A stretch of 62,939 nt of DNA from Bacteroidota bacterium (lineage in GTDB: Bacteria; Bacteroidota; Bacteroidia; Cytophagales; Cytophagaceae). The DNA lies in assembly GCA_023392125.1 (NCBI GenBank), contig JAEVZS010000006.1, forward strand, positions 1 to 62,939, given 5' to 3'. Position 1 is the first letter of the stretch; the number at the start of each line of letters is the position of its first letter. Under the pieces are notes generated by a model that did no database searches, had not been told where the DNA came from, and saw only the letters and a program-made list of their open reading frames with translations. Of this stretch, positions 19,336-29,427 are shown in pieces. A program made the translations under genes and the position numbers.

Positions 19336-21318
19336 ATGAACGGAAAAATCTACATACGTTATTTTTTGCTGCTTTTTATAACCGCGGCGCTCACCAGCCC
19401 GCAGGCTATGGCTCAACTGGCAACATGCAAAGGAAAATATCTTGGCAATATCATAAGTAACTACGTACCTTCGGACTACACGAATCTCTGGAACGGGGTC
19501 ACCTCCGAAAACGGCTGTAAATGGGGCAGCATCGAGCGGACACGGAATCAGATGAACTGGACGGATGCCGACAAGGCCTATCAGCTTGCCAAACAGAACG
19601 GATATGAGTTTCGCTATCATGCGCTGGCCTGGGGCAGCCAGTACCCCCAATGGCTGGAAAATCTGAGCCCGTCGGATTTTCAGCGTGAAATGGAAGAGTA
19701 TATGCGTCTGGTCGCTGCAAGATACGGCGACAAAATAGATCAGATCGATGTGCTTAATGAGCAGCTCAGAACGCATGCTCCCGGAACCAGCTATTTCCGG
19801 AACGGCCTCGGCGGCACGGGAAGCACCGGTTATGACTGGATCATCTGGCTTTTTCAGAAAGCACGACTTTATTTTCCTGAGGCCAAACTGGTGCTGAATG
19901 ATTACGGGCTGGAAAATGATCACAGCGCTATCCGCGAAATGCTGCAGGTGGTAAAGGTTCTGAAAGACAGGAATCTTATAGATGGTTTCGGCACTCAGGC
20001 ACATGAGTTTAATATCAACAACCTGACAGCTGCCCAGCTAAAAGCAAGCCTGGACCTGATGGCTACCGGAGGCGTGCCTATCTATGTCACCGAGCTGGAT
20101 ATCTCTGGTGATGATCAGACACAAAAACAACGTTATGAACGTCTGTTTCCGGTATACTGGGAGCATCCCGATGTAGCAGGCGTTACGCTGTGGGGATATA
20201 TCCACGGTCAGACATGGAAAGAAAATACAGGACTGATCCGAAACGGTCAGGACAGGCCGGCCATGACATGGCTGCGTCAGTATATGGCTTCCAGACCAAA
20301 TGTATGCAATACCAATCAGCTCCCGACTGTGTCTATAACCTCACCGGCCAACAACACCAGTCTGGAATATACTGCTTCCATACAGATTGCCGCCAATGCA
20401 ACCGATGCAGACGGGTCTGTCGCCAGAGTGGATTTTTACAACGGCACTACGCTTCTGGGCTCAAGCACAAACCGGCCATATACCTATATAATCGAAAACG
20501 CCGCAGAAGGGACCTATTCTCTGACCGCAGTAGCTACCGATAACAAGGGGGCCACGAATACATCATCTGTAGTTACCGTAAGGGTAGCTCAACGAAGACC
20601 CTACAATGGCACTCCCACCTCCTTTCCGGGCAGATTGCAGCTGGAACAATATGATCAGGGTGGCCCGGGAATCTCCCACCATGACCTGACCCCTGGCAAT
20701 GAAGGTGACGCGCCCCTCCGGGATGATGATGTAGATATTGAATATACGCAGGATACCGAGGGGACTTACAATATCGGCTGGGTGAGCAACGGCGAATGGC
20801 TTGCATACACAGTAGATGTCACTCAAAGCGGTGTATATAATCTCGACCTCCGCTACGCGGTAAACGGCTCCGGCCGGACGCTGTATATAGAAATAGACGG
20901 AAAAAATGTAACCGGAACGATCACATTGCCCAATACAAACGGGTGGCAGAACTGGGCGACTCTGACGCTTGAGAATATCGAACTGACTGCCGGTGTTCAG
21001 ACTCTTCGTATTATGATGACTTCAGACTACTTAAATCTTAATTATCTGGATCTGACACCACAGCTAATAACTGATATCCGAAAAACGGAAGAAGCCCGGT
21101 TTTCTGTCCATCCCAATCCGTTTACAACAGAAGCTACAATTGTTTCTGAGCTGGCGGGCATGGTGGATTATACGATCTATAGTACAGACGGTATTGAGCT
21201 TGAAAAAGGGAGCCAGGCCGGACGTATATCAGTAGGCCAGCAGCTACAGCCGGGAGTTTATTTGCTCAAGGTAAAGAACCACCAGACCGAACGGACTATT
21301 CGTATCTGCAAGCAATAA
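19336..21318 (+). CDS. GH10 endo-1,4-beta-xylanase with Ig-like, CBM6 and T9SS domains
   Basis: 660 residues. Signal peptide (cleavage near SPQAMAQ, residue ~26). Residues ~30-325 are the GH10 barrel: ALAWGSQYPQWL at 96-107, acid/base Glu142 in DVLNEQ, GTQAHEFN at 219-226 and nucleophile Glu253 in VTELDIS; TLWGYIHGQTW follows. A bacterial Ig-like domain spans ~328-425 (PTVSITSPANNTSL). Residues ~433-575 form a CBM6 module (LQLEQYDQGG, IGWVSNGEWLAYTVDV). The last ~75 residues are a type A T9SS sorting domain (VHPNPFTTEATI, GVYLLKVKN). The enzyme should be exported through the outer membrane and cut xylan inside the chain. It is followed by a terminator shared with the convergent pectate lyase. 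Confidence 0.95.
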   Translation: MNGKIYIRYFLLLFITAALTSPQAMAQLATCKGKYLGNIISNYVPSDYTNLWNGVTSENGCKWGSIERTRNQMNWTDADKAYQLAKQNGYEFRYHALAWGSQYPQWLENLSPSDFQREMEEYMRLVAARYGDKIDQIDVLNEQLRTHAPGTSYFRNGLGGTGSTGYDWIIWLFQKARLYFPEAKLVLNDYGLENDHSAIREMLQVVKVLKDRNLIDGFGTQAHEFNINNLTAAQLKASLDLMATGGVPIYVTELDISGDDQTQKQRYERLFPVYWEHPDVAGVTLWGYIHGQTWKENTGLIRNGQDRPAMTWLRQYMASRPNVCNTNQLPTVSITSPANNTSLEYTASIQIAANATDADGSVARVDFYNGTTLLGSSTNRPYTYIIENAAEGTYSLTAVATDNKGATNTSSVVTVRVAQRRPYNGTPTSFPGRLQLEQYDQGGPGISHHDLTPGNEGDAPLRDDDVDIEYTQDTEGTYNIGWVSNGEWLAYTVDVTQSGVYNLDLRYAVNGSGRTLYIEIDGKNVTGTITLPNTNGWQNWATLTLENIELTAGVQTLRIMMTSDYLNLNYLDLTPQLITDIRKTEEARFSVHPNPFTTEATIVSELAGMVDYTIYSTDGIELEKGSQAGRISVGQQLQPGVYLLKVKNHQTERTIRICKQ

Positions 21319-21350
21319 AAATCAGTTACCTGTTTAATCCTTTCCATAAA

Positions 21351-21385
21351 GAAGCTCCGGGCATTGTACCGGAGCTTCCTTTTTT
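21351..21385 (+). terminator. Intrinsic terminator after the xylanase gene
   Basis: Perfect 10-bp stem GAAGCTCCGG / CCGGAGCTTC with an 8-base loop, followed by C and six T. It lies 33 bases after the xylanase stop, in the convergent gap before the pectate lyase. Confidence 0.9.
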
Positions 21386-21458
21386 CAGTGCCTGATCTCT
21401 GATCTAGGATGTGCTCATACCCCAATCATTCTGCTCTCAGAAATACGGGGCGGGCACA

Positions 21459-22790
21459 TTATTGCTTAACAAGCTTTCCGACACTTTCTCCTGCTTTCAG
21501 AAAATAAATTCCGCCGGGGTAATTCCGCATATTCACCCGGTCAGAGCTTCCTTTCTCCAGTAATCTGCCACTGGAGTCCAGCAATCGCCAGTCTTTCATA
21601 TCGGCAAAATAGACCATATCGCTTGTTGGATTGGGAAACAAATGAAGCGGCTCTTCCTCTTCGAGCGTGAATGCCGTAACGATATCAGGTTCCGGAGCTG
21701 CCAGTATGCCAACCCCGGCATACGTATTTACAATTCCGGGAACACTTAAGGCCGGGTACGTAATGGCTGTATATAAATAAGGCGGCACATAATCCGTGCT
21801 TTCAAACTCTTCGCCTGCGCTGAGCGGAGAAGCTTTCGGCGAGTCCGCGCTCATGCCCGCCGCAGGAAGACGGCTGCAATCTTTAAAAACATTGTCCGTA
21901 AGGTAAGCCTTGCCACCCTCCGAAAGTTTTCCGAATACAGGTTTCTTTACATTGTCAAAGTAATTGGCCTCCACATACACATTGGAATTAATCCGTACAT
22001 TGATACCGTTTCCTTCCGGACAATCGACCATATAGTTGTTCAGCATATGCAGCTTCCCGAAACGGAACAAGGGCGCCCGTGAGCCGATGTTCTCAAATTT
22101 ATTATGGTGCATGGTTACTTTGCGGTCAAAATCGTCAGAATTTCCTTTTCCTGAAAGACAGGCTTTATGATGATCGTGAAAATAATTCCAGGAAATGGTT
22201 ATATACTGGCAGTCGTTTTTTATATCCAACAGACCATCGTAACGGTCATAATCCGTCATGACGGCCGGATCTTCATTAAAAAATTCACAATGATCGATCC
22301 AGATATGGCTTGATTTACGCTGATCTGCCGGCAATGACTGGTCATCCGCCTGGATAGAGATGCAGTCAGGATCAAAGTTAAATCCGAGAATCTTATTCTC
22401 CCCATCATTGGTGATCGGCACTCCCGTCATAGTAAAACGTATATTCCTGATTATAATATTACGCTGAGACTGGATACTGACTCCAATCTGATTGAAGAAC
22501 CCTGATACACCTACCCCGAAAAGAGTTTTATTTGATCCCAGACGCAATACATTGGGTCCTTTGAATTCCCGATCAATGAGTATAATACAGGGAGCCGATC
22601 CGGAGGCATACTGCTGCAATTCTTCAAATGACTCCGGAGTGACCACAGGACCGCCTTCGCCCCCCGTTGTTCCGCCTTCCATTGCAGCATAGCCATAAAT
22701 TGAAAAATCCGGATCCCGGGCGAATACGGAAAAACTGATTGCAAGAAAACTAAGGAAAAATCCGTACCGGCTCATCATACTGAATTTCAT
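21459..22790 (-). CDS. Family PL1 pectate lyase with T9SS sorting domain
   Basis: 443 residues with signal peptide (cleavage near FSVFA, residue 24). The parallel beta-helix signatures of PL1 are clear: SSHIWIDHCEF with WIDHCEF at 164-170, DRYDGLLDI at 182-190 (calcium-site acidic residues), SWNYFHDHHKACLSG and VTMHHNKFENIGSRAPLFR with catalytic Arg238 and nearby Arg243. The enzyme splits polygalacturonate by beta-elimination with calcium. The C-terminal ~75 residues are a T9SS sorting domain (LHLFPNPTSDMVYFADM, YPGGIYFLKAG), so it should be exported or surface-bound. It is convergent with the xylanase gene and divergent from the histidine kinase gene, with a structured leader upstream. Confidence 0.94.
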   Translation of the reverse strand: MKFSMMSRYGFFLSFLAISFSVFARDPDFSIYGYAAMEGGTTGGEGGPVVTPESFEELQQYASGSAPCIILIDREFKGPNVLRLGSNKTLFGVGVSGFFNQIGVSIQSQRNIIIRNIRFTMTGVPITNDGENKILGFNFDPDCISIQADDQSLPADQRKSSHIWIDHCEFFNEDPAVMTDYDRYDGLLDIKNDCQYITISWNYFHDHHKACLSGKGNSDDFDRKVTMHHNKFENIGSRAPLFRFGKLHMLNNYMVDCPEGNGINVRINSNVYVEANYFDNVKKPVFGKLSEGGKAYLTDNVFKDCSRLPAAGMSADSPKASPLSAGEEFESTDYVPPYLYTAITYPALSVPGIVNTYAGVGILAAPEPDIVTAFTLEEEEPLHLFPNPTSDMVYFADMKDWRLLDSSGRLLEKGSSDRVNMRNYPGGIYFLKAGESVGKLVKQ

Positions 22791-23000
22791 TATCGTGTAT
22801 TTTTTTAAATGCTTAACACCCTACTCTCTTCTCTACAATAAAAGCCCGGCGAGGTAAACAGGGCTTTGCCATAAAATCGTACCTGGCCGTCTTGCCGGTA
22901 AACTCCCAAAGGCGCGCCTGTAACCGGTTTACAACCGGACTTTTTCATTATTTTCTCACTTTTCACTCATCAAGTTTATAATTATACCAGACTCTCAACC
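22791..23000 (-). promoter_or_regulatory. GC-rich structured leader upstream of the pectate lyase gene
   Basis: Read on the minus strand, this stretch contains a CCGGTT/AACCGG hairpin (22924-22938), a GGCGCGCC palindrome near 22911-22918, and an AAAGCCC / GGGCTTT hairpin (22842-22867) followed by TTATTG, about 50 bases before the ATG. The last could act as an attenuator. It matches no riboswitch class I know. The remaining gap to 23151 is AT-rich and must hold the kinase promoter; I see no clear box there. Confidence 0.35.
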
Positions 23001-23151
23001 ATAGGATAAAGCACCAAAATCGGGGAATTTAAGCATGCTCCGAACAGAATCTTCGGGGAGATCCGAAAAAACATGATGACTCTCAAAATACTACAATCTA
23101 TTCTTCATATCTTTATTTCGACAAGCGTTTTTTCGCACGTACAATTATCAT

Positions 23152-25062
23152 ATGAAGTTCCTTATTTTTCTTTTGTCCTGGATTGCATCTGCACATGCCA
23201 CACCCGGCAGTGACTGGTATGCACTAACGGGCGATGAGTCATACATTACGCTGACCAATGAGCACTTTCTGGTATACGAAGATAGCTCGGGAGCCTTCAT
23301 GAAGCCTCCTGCAGATGTTGTCTATACTAAACAACAGGGCGTCTATCTGAGCAATCCACATCCCCGGTCGGTCTATTGGGCCAGAATAAATCTGTACGAC
23401 ACGTCAGGCACAGACCGGCACTGGTTTTTTATTTCTCATAACACCAGCATCGATTCTTTGGATCTGTTTGTTGCAGACGGCGACTCTATCCTGTTTTCAA
23501 AACATTATCGGTTAAAAGAAAGCACATTGGACGTACGGGATGTCATCCACAAAAGCATCACCTATACGTTTCCGCTACCCAAAGGCAAGCAGGTCAGCCT
23601 GTATATCCGGTTGAAGAATAAAAATGCAGGGCAATACAGCTTCGGGTTGCATGAGCATACCTCCTTTGTAAATTCCCAGATATACGATTACTTTTTTCTG
23701 GGCTTATTTTATGGCAGCTTATTGCTGATTGCCTTATATCATTTCCTGTTTTTCTTTAACCTCAGCGAACGGTTTTATCTCTTTTACGCCTGGTACATGA
23801 TTATGCAGGTACTATATATGAGCTTCCGGGATGCGAGCGCTTATGTATTTATTCTCCCCAATCACCCGACCTGGATAGAGCCAAGCTATAATCTGGTTCT
23901 CTTTCTGCTCTCATTGTCTGTACTGCTGTACGCCCGATACTTCCTGCCTCTGAAAAGCTACAGGATTTTCAACATCACCATAATCGCCTATTCGGCTGTC
24001 AGGATCCTGCTGCTTTTCCTGATAACCAATTACTCTATCTATGTAATGGCATACGATATGTTCGCGCTGTGTATTGCAGGCACTTTTTCCATCATTTCAC
24101 TTGCACAGCACCAGAAAACTGCTTATCTGTTCTGTATCAGCATAGGAATTGTTCTGATTGGCTACGGCATCAACTTTTTGTGGCATGCAGGAATTATAAC
24201 AGCCACATCTTCCATGTTTTACTCTCTTTATTACACCATTATTTTCGAAGCATTATTGCTGGCTTTTGCCAATGCCTACCGGCTGCGAAAATTACAGCAG
24301 GAAGCACAGCAACGATTGTTGCTGGAGCAGGAGATTCAAATGAATCTGCTGAAGATATCCACCCAGAATCAGATTATACAGGAAAAAACCAACGATATGG
24401 ATACTTTTTTGTATCGTGCTTCACACGATCTGAAAGGTCCGCTAAGGTCAATCGACGGACTTTGCACACTGGGAATGAAAGAACCCGAGGAGGCTCCGGT
24501 ATATTTCAGGCTTATATCCAATACATCCAAACGCTTGCAAGGTATTCTGAATACCATTCTGCAGCTGGCAAAACAAAACCGGCAGGCCATTCACATTGAA
24601 ACGGTAGTGCTCCGGGAGCTTCTGGAGCAATGTCTTGATGAGCACCGGCAGGAGCTTCTGGAAGATCCGGGCATCCGTATTTCGTTGGACATCCCATCTG
24701 AGATTACAATAGATACGGAAAAATATTCCTTTTACTCGGTATTGCAGAATATTATTGAGAACGCTATCAAATACATTGACCCCTCAAAAGACATGCATGA
24801 AATCAGGATTTCATACCACAAAGACCAGAGCATGCACCGGATAGAGTTTTGGGACAATGGCATCGGAGTCGCCCATGATACACTGGACAATTTGTTTCAG
24901 ATGTTTTACAGAGCTAATGATTCAAATAAAAACGGGGTGGGCCTGGGACTTTTTATTGTGAAACAAACACTTGACAGACTACAGGGCAAAATCACCTTTG
25001 AATCGGAAGAGCACATGTATACCAAAGTAACCATTGAATTGCCGCTTGCCTATCCGGTATAA
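23152..25062 (+). CDS. 7TM-DISM sensor histidine kinase
   Basis: 636 residues. Signal peptide (MKFLIFLLSWIASAHA), then a periplasmic 7TMR-DISMED2-type sensor domain (~residues 20-180), seven transmembrane helices (~183-385), a short coiled coil (RLRKLQQEAQQRLLLEQEIQ) and a kinase core. The H box ASHDLKGPLRS gives His425; the N box IIENAIKY gives Asn537; DNGIG, a FYRA F-box and GVGLGLFI follow. The DISM extracellular domain is thought to bind carbohydrates or similar ligands. No response regulator is adjacent; the nearest single-domain regulator is at 56887-57306. The gene is divergent from the pectate lyase gene, so a link to sugar sensing is possible but unproven. Confidence 0.93.
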   Translation: MKFLIFLLSWIASAHATPGSDWYALTGDESYITLTNEHFLVYEDSSGAFMKPPADVVYTKQQGVYLSNPHPRSVYWARINLYDTSGTDRHWFFISHNTSIDSLDLFVADGDSILFSKHYRLKESTLDVRDVIHKSITYTFPLPKGKQVSLYIRLKNKNAGQYSFGLHEHTSFVNSQIYDYFFLGLFYGSLLLIALYHFLFFFNLSERFYLFYAWYMIMQVLYMSFRDASAYVFILPNHPTWIEPSYNLVLFLLSLSVLLYARYFLPLKSYRIFNITIIAYSAVRILLLFLITNYSIYVMAYDMFALCIAGTFSIISLAQHQKTAYLFCISIGIVLIGYGINFLWHAGIITATSSMFYSLYYTIIFEALLLAFANAYRLRKLQQEAQQRLLLEQEIQMNLLKISTQNQIIQEKTNDMDTFLYRASHDLKGPLRSIDGLCTLGMKEPEEAPVYFRLISNTSKRLQGILNTILQLAKQNRQAIHIETVVLRELLEQCLDEHRQELLEDPGIRISLDIPSEITIDTEKYSFYSVLQNIIENAIKYIDPSKDMHEIRISYHKDQSMHRIEFWDNGIGVAHDTLDNLFQMFYRANDSNKNGVGLGLFIVKQTLDRLQGKITFESEEHMYTKVTIELPLAYPV

Positions 25063-25227
25063 GCAAAAATAAATCTGATAACAGGATCAGGCACTTGCGT
25101 GACAAGTAATTGATTTTTGGGAAGAATAATTGACATTCCTTATATCAGAGATATAAAAAACAAAAATAGCTTCGCTGAACGTCGCTCAAAAACGTTTATC
25201 GCTTATTACCTGCAATTCCCTGCTAAT

Positions 25228-25263
25228 AAAAAGACTCCGGAGAGATGTTTCCGGAGTCTTTTT
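25228..25263 (+). terminator. Bidirectional intrinsic terminator between kinase and lspA
   Basis: Perfect 14-bp stem AAAAAGACTCCGGA / TCCGGAGTCTTTTT with an 8-base loop. The A and T tracts make it usable on both strands, ending the kinase transcript and the minus-strand lspA transcript. Confidence 0.92.
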
Positions 25264-25294
25264 ACAAAAGTCTTACACATTATCAGAGAATACG

Positions 25295-25936
25295 CTACTC
25301 CGATTTCGCTTCCTCATTTTCAACTGTTCTCACCGTGTTTTCATCATCGGACAAGTCCTGAAAAAAACGCTTCTGAAAAATCAGGATTACCGCTACTCCA
25401 ACAAATATAGCCGCATCTGCAATATTAAAAATAGGCCAGAGGGGGTAATACTGCCCGCCCAGGAAAGGCACCCACTCCGGTATCCAGCAATTGCAGATAT
25501 CAATATAAAACATGTCGATCACCTGACCATGAAACCATGGGGTAGGGGAGCCGAGTGGAGCATTGCCAAGGAATGCTCCGTAAAATGTACTGTCTACTAC
25601 ATTGCCGATGGCTCCGCCGAGTATCAGAGCAATACACCAGAGCAATCCGGGATGAATATTTTTCCGGATAAGCGTATACAGGTACCAGGCAATACCGGCC
25701 ACAGCAATCATGCGAAACAGGCTCAGAATTAATTTTCCGTAGTTACCGGCAATTTTAAGCCCGAAAGCCATACCCGGATTTTCAGTATAATGCAGCTTAA
25801 ACCAGTCTCCAAACACCGGAATCTCATATCCGCTGAAACCAAAAGGTTTGTACATATAGTAATAAACCGCAAGCTTGACAAGCTGATCCAGCAGAATAAT
25901 CCCCAGACTTAAAAAATAGAACTTTGCGTATTTCAT
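25295..25936 (-). CDS. lspA: Lipoprotein signal peptidase (signal peptidase II)
   Basis: 213 residues with four transmembrane helices. The catalytic aspartates are seen in GNVVDSTFYG (Asp115) and FNIADAAIF (Asp174); the N-terminal motif LLDQLVKLAV and TENPGMAFG are typical. It cleaves the signal peptide of prolipoproteins ahead of the lipidated cysteine in the inner membrane, and would process the lipoproteins of this window. It is longer than the E. coli enzyme because of an insert between the two Asp motifs (SPTPWFHGQVIDMFYIDICN) and a charged C-terminal tail, both common in Bacteroidota. It follows ileS but is separated from it by a terminator. Confidence 0.96.
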   Translation of the reverse strand: MKYAKFYFLSLGIILLDQLVKLAVYYYMYKPFGFSGYEIPVFGDWFKLHYTENPGMAFGLKIAGNYGKLILSLFRMIAVAGIAWYLYTLIRKNIHPGLLWCIALILGGAIGNVVDSTFYGAFLGNAPLGSPTPWFHGQVIDMFYIDICNCWIPEWVPFLGGQYYPLWPIFNIADAAIFVGVAVILIFQKRFFQDLSDDENTVRTVENEEAKSE

Positions 25937-25944
25937 CTTTCGTT

Positions 25945-25981
25945 AAAAAACAATAGAACAGACTGTATCGGATACAGTCTG
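25945..25981 (-). terminator. Intrinsic terminator after ileS
   Basis: On the minus strand the arms CAGACTGTATC / GATACAGTCTG (25959-25981) are followed by TTCTATTG and a run of six T. It lies just before the lspA start, so lspA probably depends on readthrough or its own promoter. Confidence 0.8.
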
Positions 25982-26064
25982 CCATTTATTATATTTCTGA
26001 TTCGCTAATTATTTTACTGAAACTGAACTCTGATTCAGACTATAACCCCTAAACTTCAAAAGGG

Positions 26065-29000
26065 TTAACGTTCGATCTTCAGAATAAGCTGATGCTCATC
26101 CATCTCGACCATGCGCCCGTCGGCAACATTTTCCGCCAGATCAAGAGATACCGCCTGCGTTTCCTGACAGATATACTCCTTATTGGATTCCAGCGCCGAA
26201 TTAATCAGATCATCTACTTTCTGCACAGTAATCCGGATCTTATCCTGTACCTCAAGCCCCATATCCTTGCGAAGATTCTGAACCCTGTTGACAACATCCC
26301 GGGCAATACCTTCGCTTCTCAATTCATCTGTAACAGTAATATCAAGGGCAACCGTTATAGTTCCTTCCGAAGCCACTGACCAGCCGGGAATATCTTCAAA
26401 GCTCAGCTCCACATCTTCGGGAGTAACAGTCACTGGTTCGGGAATGCGCAGGACAAACTGTCCGTTAGTCTCCAGACTCCTGATATCTTCCTGGGACATA
26501 GCGGCAATGGCACCGGCCAGATCCTTCATTTTTGCTCCGTATTCTTTGCCCAGCTTCTTAAAGTTCGCCTTAATTTTCTTCTGCAAAAGTCCGGCATCTT
26601 TCAGAAACTCGATTGCTTTTACGTTAACTTCGGCAAGTATTATTTCCTCAACAGAAGCAATCTGACGCTCCATTTTTTCATTAAGCACCGGGATCAGGAT
26701 CTTGCTCAAAGGCTGCCGCACTTTCAGATTATGCCCTTTTCTCAGACTATGGACCAGGGAAGATATCTGCTGGGCAAGGCTCATGCGCTCCTCCAGATCA
26801 ATATCAATGCCAGCTTCATTGGCTACAGGGAAATCAGTAAGGTGTACAGAACCGGCTGTTTCTCTTTCGGTAACCGCGTTAAGGTCAAGAAACAGGCGCT
26901 CCATATAGAAAGGCGCCACAGGAGCCGACAATCTTGCTACGGTTTCAAGACAGGTATAAAGTGTCTGATAGGCCGCTTTTTTGTCTTCGTTGTATTCCCC
27001 CTTCCAGAAACGTTTTCTGTTGAGCCGTACATACCAGTTGCTGAGATCATCGATTACAAAATCCTGAATCTCACGGGTAGCTCTGGTTGGCTCATATTCG
27101 GCGTACGCCTCGTCCACCTTTTTGATAAGGCTGTTTAATCTGGAAAGTATCCAGCGGTCACTTTCGGTACGTTGCTGAAGCGGAACATCGGAGCTGTCAT
27201 AGGTGAAATTGTCCAGATTTGCATACAGAGCAAAAAACGCGTAGGTATTTTGCAGGGTCCCAAAGAAGCGGCGCTGCACTTCAATTACTCCATCCATGTT
27301 AAACTTAAGATTGTCCCAGGGCGGAGCATTGACAATCATATACCAGCGGGTAGCATCCGGACCATGTACATCAATCGTTTCAAACGGATTGACCACATTA
27401 CCCAGACGTTTGGACATTTTGTTTCCATTCTTGTCCAGCACAAGTCCGTTGGCAATGACATTTTTGTAGGCAACCTTATCAAACAGCATGACCGCCAGCG
27501 CATGCAGGGTAAAAAACCAGCCTCTCGTCTGATCTACACCCTCAGCAATAAAGTCTGCCGGGAAGTTGGAATTAAAAACTTCTTCGTTTTCAAACGGCCA
27601 GTGCCATTGCGCATAAGGCATCGCCCCTGAGTCAAACCAGACATCGATCAGATCCTTTTCACGACTCATGGGCTTTCCACTGTCACTTACCAGCAAAATA
27701 TCATCTACGTAAGGACGATGCAGATCTTTGGGTGACTCCTGTTTCAGGCCAAGCTGACTGTTTGCTTTCGCTATCTCGGCATCCAGCTCGGCCACTGAGC
27801 CTATGCATTTTTCCTCTTTTCCATCCTCTGTTCTCCATACCGGCAGCGGTGTACCCCAGTATCTGGAGCGGGACAGGTTCCAGTCAACCAGATTTTCGAG
27901 CCAGTTGCCAAAGCGACCGCTTCCGGTTGAAGCAGGCTTCCAGTTGATCGTTTTGTTCAGCTCCACCATCCGCTCCTTCAGCGCTGTAGTCCGGATAAAC
28001 CAAGACTCGAGCGGATAGTAAAGCACTGGTTTGTCCGTCCGCCAGCAATGCGGATAACTGTGCTCGTATTTCTCTACCTTAAAGGCTTTATTTTCTGTTT
28101 TGAGCTTAATCGCAATGCGTTCGTCTACTGTCAGATATTTATCACGCGCCTGCTTTATCCTTTCAGCTTCCTTCTGCTCAGCAGTCAGATAGTCTTCCTT
28201 GACATACTCCAGCGAAAAATCGCTCACTTCTTTCACAAATCGTCCCTGCTTATCTACCAGAGGAGAAGGGTTTCCTTCTTCGTCTGTCACAAGTATGGAA
28301 GGTATATCATTCTGTCTCGCTACACGGTAGTCATCCGAGCCAAACGTAGGCGCGATATGTACAATACCTGTTCCATCCTCTGTACTGACGAAGTCTCCGA
28401 CAATCACCCTGAATGCAGGCGCTTCCGGCTGTACATATGGAAGCAATTGCTCATATACGAGTCCGGCCAGCTCTCTGCCCTTATACTCGGCCAGTACCTT
28501 AAAGGGAATAAGTTTGTCTCCTGCCTTATAATCTTCCAGTGCAATATCTTTGGCTTTGTCAGCAAAGTATTTGCCCATGAGCTCCTTTGCCAGAATAACC
28601 TTTAGCGGCTCACTGGTATACGGGTTAAAAGTCTGCACCAGCACATAGGTAATATTGGCCCCTACCGCCAGCGCACTGTTGGATGGCAACGTCCATGGGG
28701 TAGTCGTCCAGGCCAGAAAATATATGGAAGCATCGAAATGCTCCTTAAAAAGAGTTACGGCCTGTTCATTCGCCTGCTCAGACAATCTGAACTGGGCCAC
28801 GATCGTCGTATCCTTTACCTGCTTGTAGCATCCCGGCTGATTCAGCTCATGCGAGCTCAAACCTGTTCCGGCAGCCGGAGAATAGGGCTGTATGGTATAT
28901 CCCTTATAAAGAAGATCCTTCTCATACAATTTTTTGAGCAGACTCCAGAGTGACTCGATATACTCTTTTTCAAAAGTGATATACGGATCTTTCAGATCCA

Positions 29001-29427
29001 CCCAATAGCCCATCTTTTCTGTCAGATCATCCCACTGCCCCTTGTATTTCATGACCGCTTCGCGGCATTTCCGGTTGTATTCCTCTATTGATATCTTCTT
29101 TCCGATATCCTCTTTGGTGATGCCCAGCTCCTTTTCCACCTGCAGCTCAACAGGCAGACCATGCGTATCCCAGCCTCCTTTACGTTTTACCTGAAATCCC
29201 TTCTGGGTTTTATACCGGCAAAAGATATCCTTTACCGTACGGGCCATTACATGGTGTATGCCCGGAGTACCATTGGCCGAAGGCGGACCTTCATAAAAAG
29301 TAAAGGAAGGATACCCTTCCCTTATTGATATTGATTTTTCAAAAATCTGATTTTCTTTCCAATACGACAGAATATCTTTGCCTGTCTGGGCCAAATTGGC
29401 ATTCTTATACTCGTTATACTTCTTCAC
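26065..29427 (-). CDS. ileS: Isoleucyl-tRNA synthetase
   Basis: 1120 residues, a normal length for the Bacteroidota (eukaryote-like) type. The HIGH-equivalent motif is in GTPGIHHVMARTVKD near residue 53-67, GGWDTHGLPVELQVEKELGI is typical, the editing domain contains WTTTPWTLPSNSALAVG and TEDGTGIVHIAPTFGSDD, and the KMSKR loop is at 670-674. It charges tRNA-Ile with isoleucine in the cytoplasm. The start overlaps the end of the RND transporter gene by 14 bases, so the two may be co-transcribed although their functions are not related. The extended C-terminal part (~residues 880-1120) is present in full. Confidence 0.97.
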   Translation of the reverse strand: MKKYNEYKNANLAQTGKDILSYWKENQIFEKSISIREGYPSFTFYEGPPSANGTPGIHHVMARTVKDIFCRYKTQKGFQVKRKGGWDTHGLPVELQVEKELGITKEDIGKKISIEEYNRKCREAVMKYKGQWDDLTEKMGYWVDLKDPYITFEKEYIESLWSLLKKLYEKDLLYKGYTIQPYSPAAGTGLSSHELNQPGCYKQVKDTTIVAQFRLSEQANEQAVTLFKEHFDASIYFLAWTTTPWTLPSNSALAVGANITYVLVQTFNPYTSEPLKVILAKELMGKYFADKAKDIALEDYKAGDKLIPFKVLAEYKGRELAGLVYEQLLPYVQPEAPAFRVIVGDFVSTEDGTGIVHIAPTFGSDDYRVARQNDIPSILVTDEEGNPSPLVDKQGRFVKEVSDFSLEYVKEDYLTAEQKEAERIKQARDKYLTVDERIAIKLKTENKAFKVEKYEHSYPHCWRTDKPVLYYPLESWFIRTTALKERMVELNKTINWKPASTGSGRFGNWLENLVDWNLSRSRYWGTPLPVWRTEDGKEEKCIGSVAELDAEIAKANSQLGLKQESPKDLHRPYVDDILLVSDSGKPMSREKDLIDVWFDSGAMPYAQWHWPFENEEVFNSNFPADFIAEGVDQTRGWFFTLHALAVMLFDKVAYKNVIANGLVLDKNGNKMSKRLGNVVNPFETIDVHGPDATRWYMIVNAPPWDNLKFNMDGVIEVQRRFFGTLQNTYAFFALYANLDNFTYDSSDVPLQQRTESDRWILSRLNSLIKKVDEAYAEYEPTRATREIQDFVIDDLSNWYVRLNRKRFWKGEYNEDKKAAYQTLYTCLETVARLSAPVAPFYMERLFLDLNAVTERETAGSVHLTDFPVANEAGIDIDLEERMSLAQQISSLVHSLRKGHNLKVRQPLSKILIPVLNEKMERQIASVEEIILAEVNVKAIEFLKDAGLLQKKIKANFKKLGKEYGAKMKDLAGAIAAMSQEDIRSLETNGQFVLRIPEPVTVTPEDVELSFEDIPGWSVASEGTITVALDITVTDELRSEGIARDVVNRVQNLRKDMGLEVQDKIRITVQKVDDLINSALESNKEYICQETQAVSLDLAENVADGRMVEMDEHQLILKIER

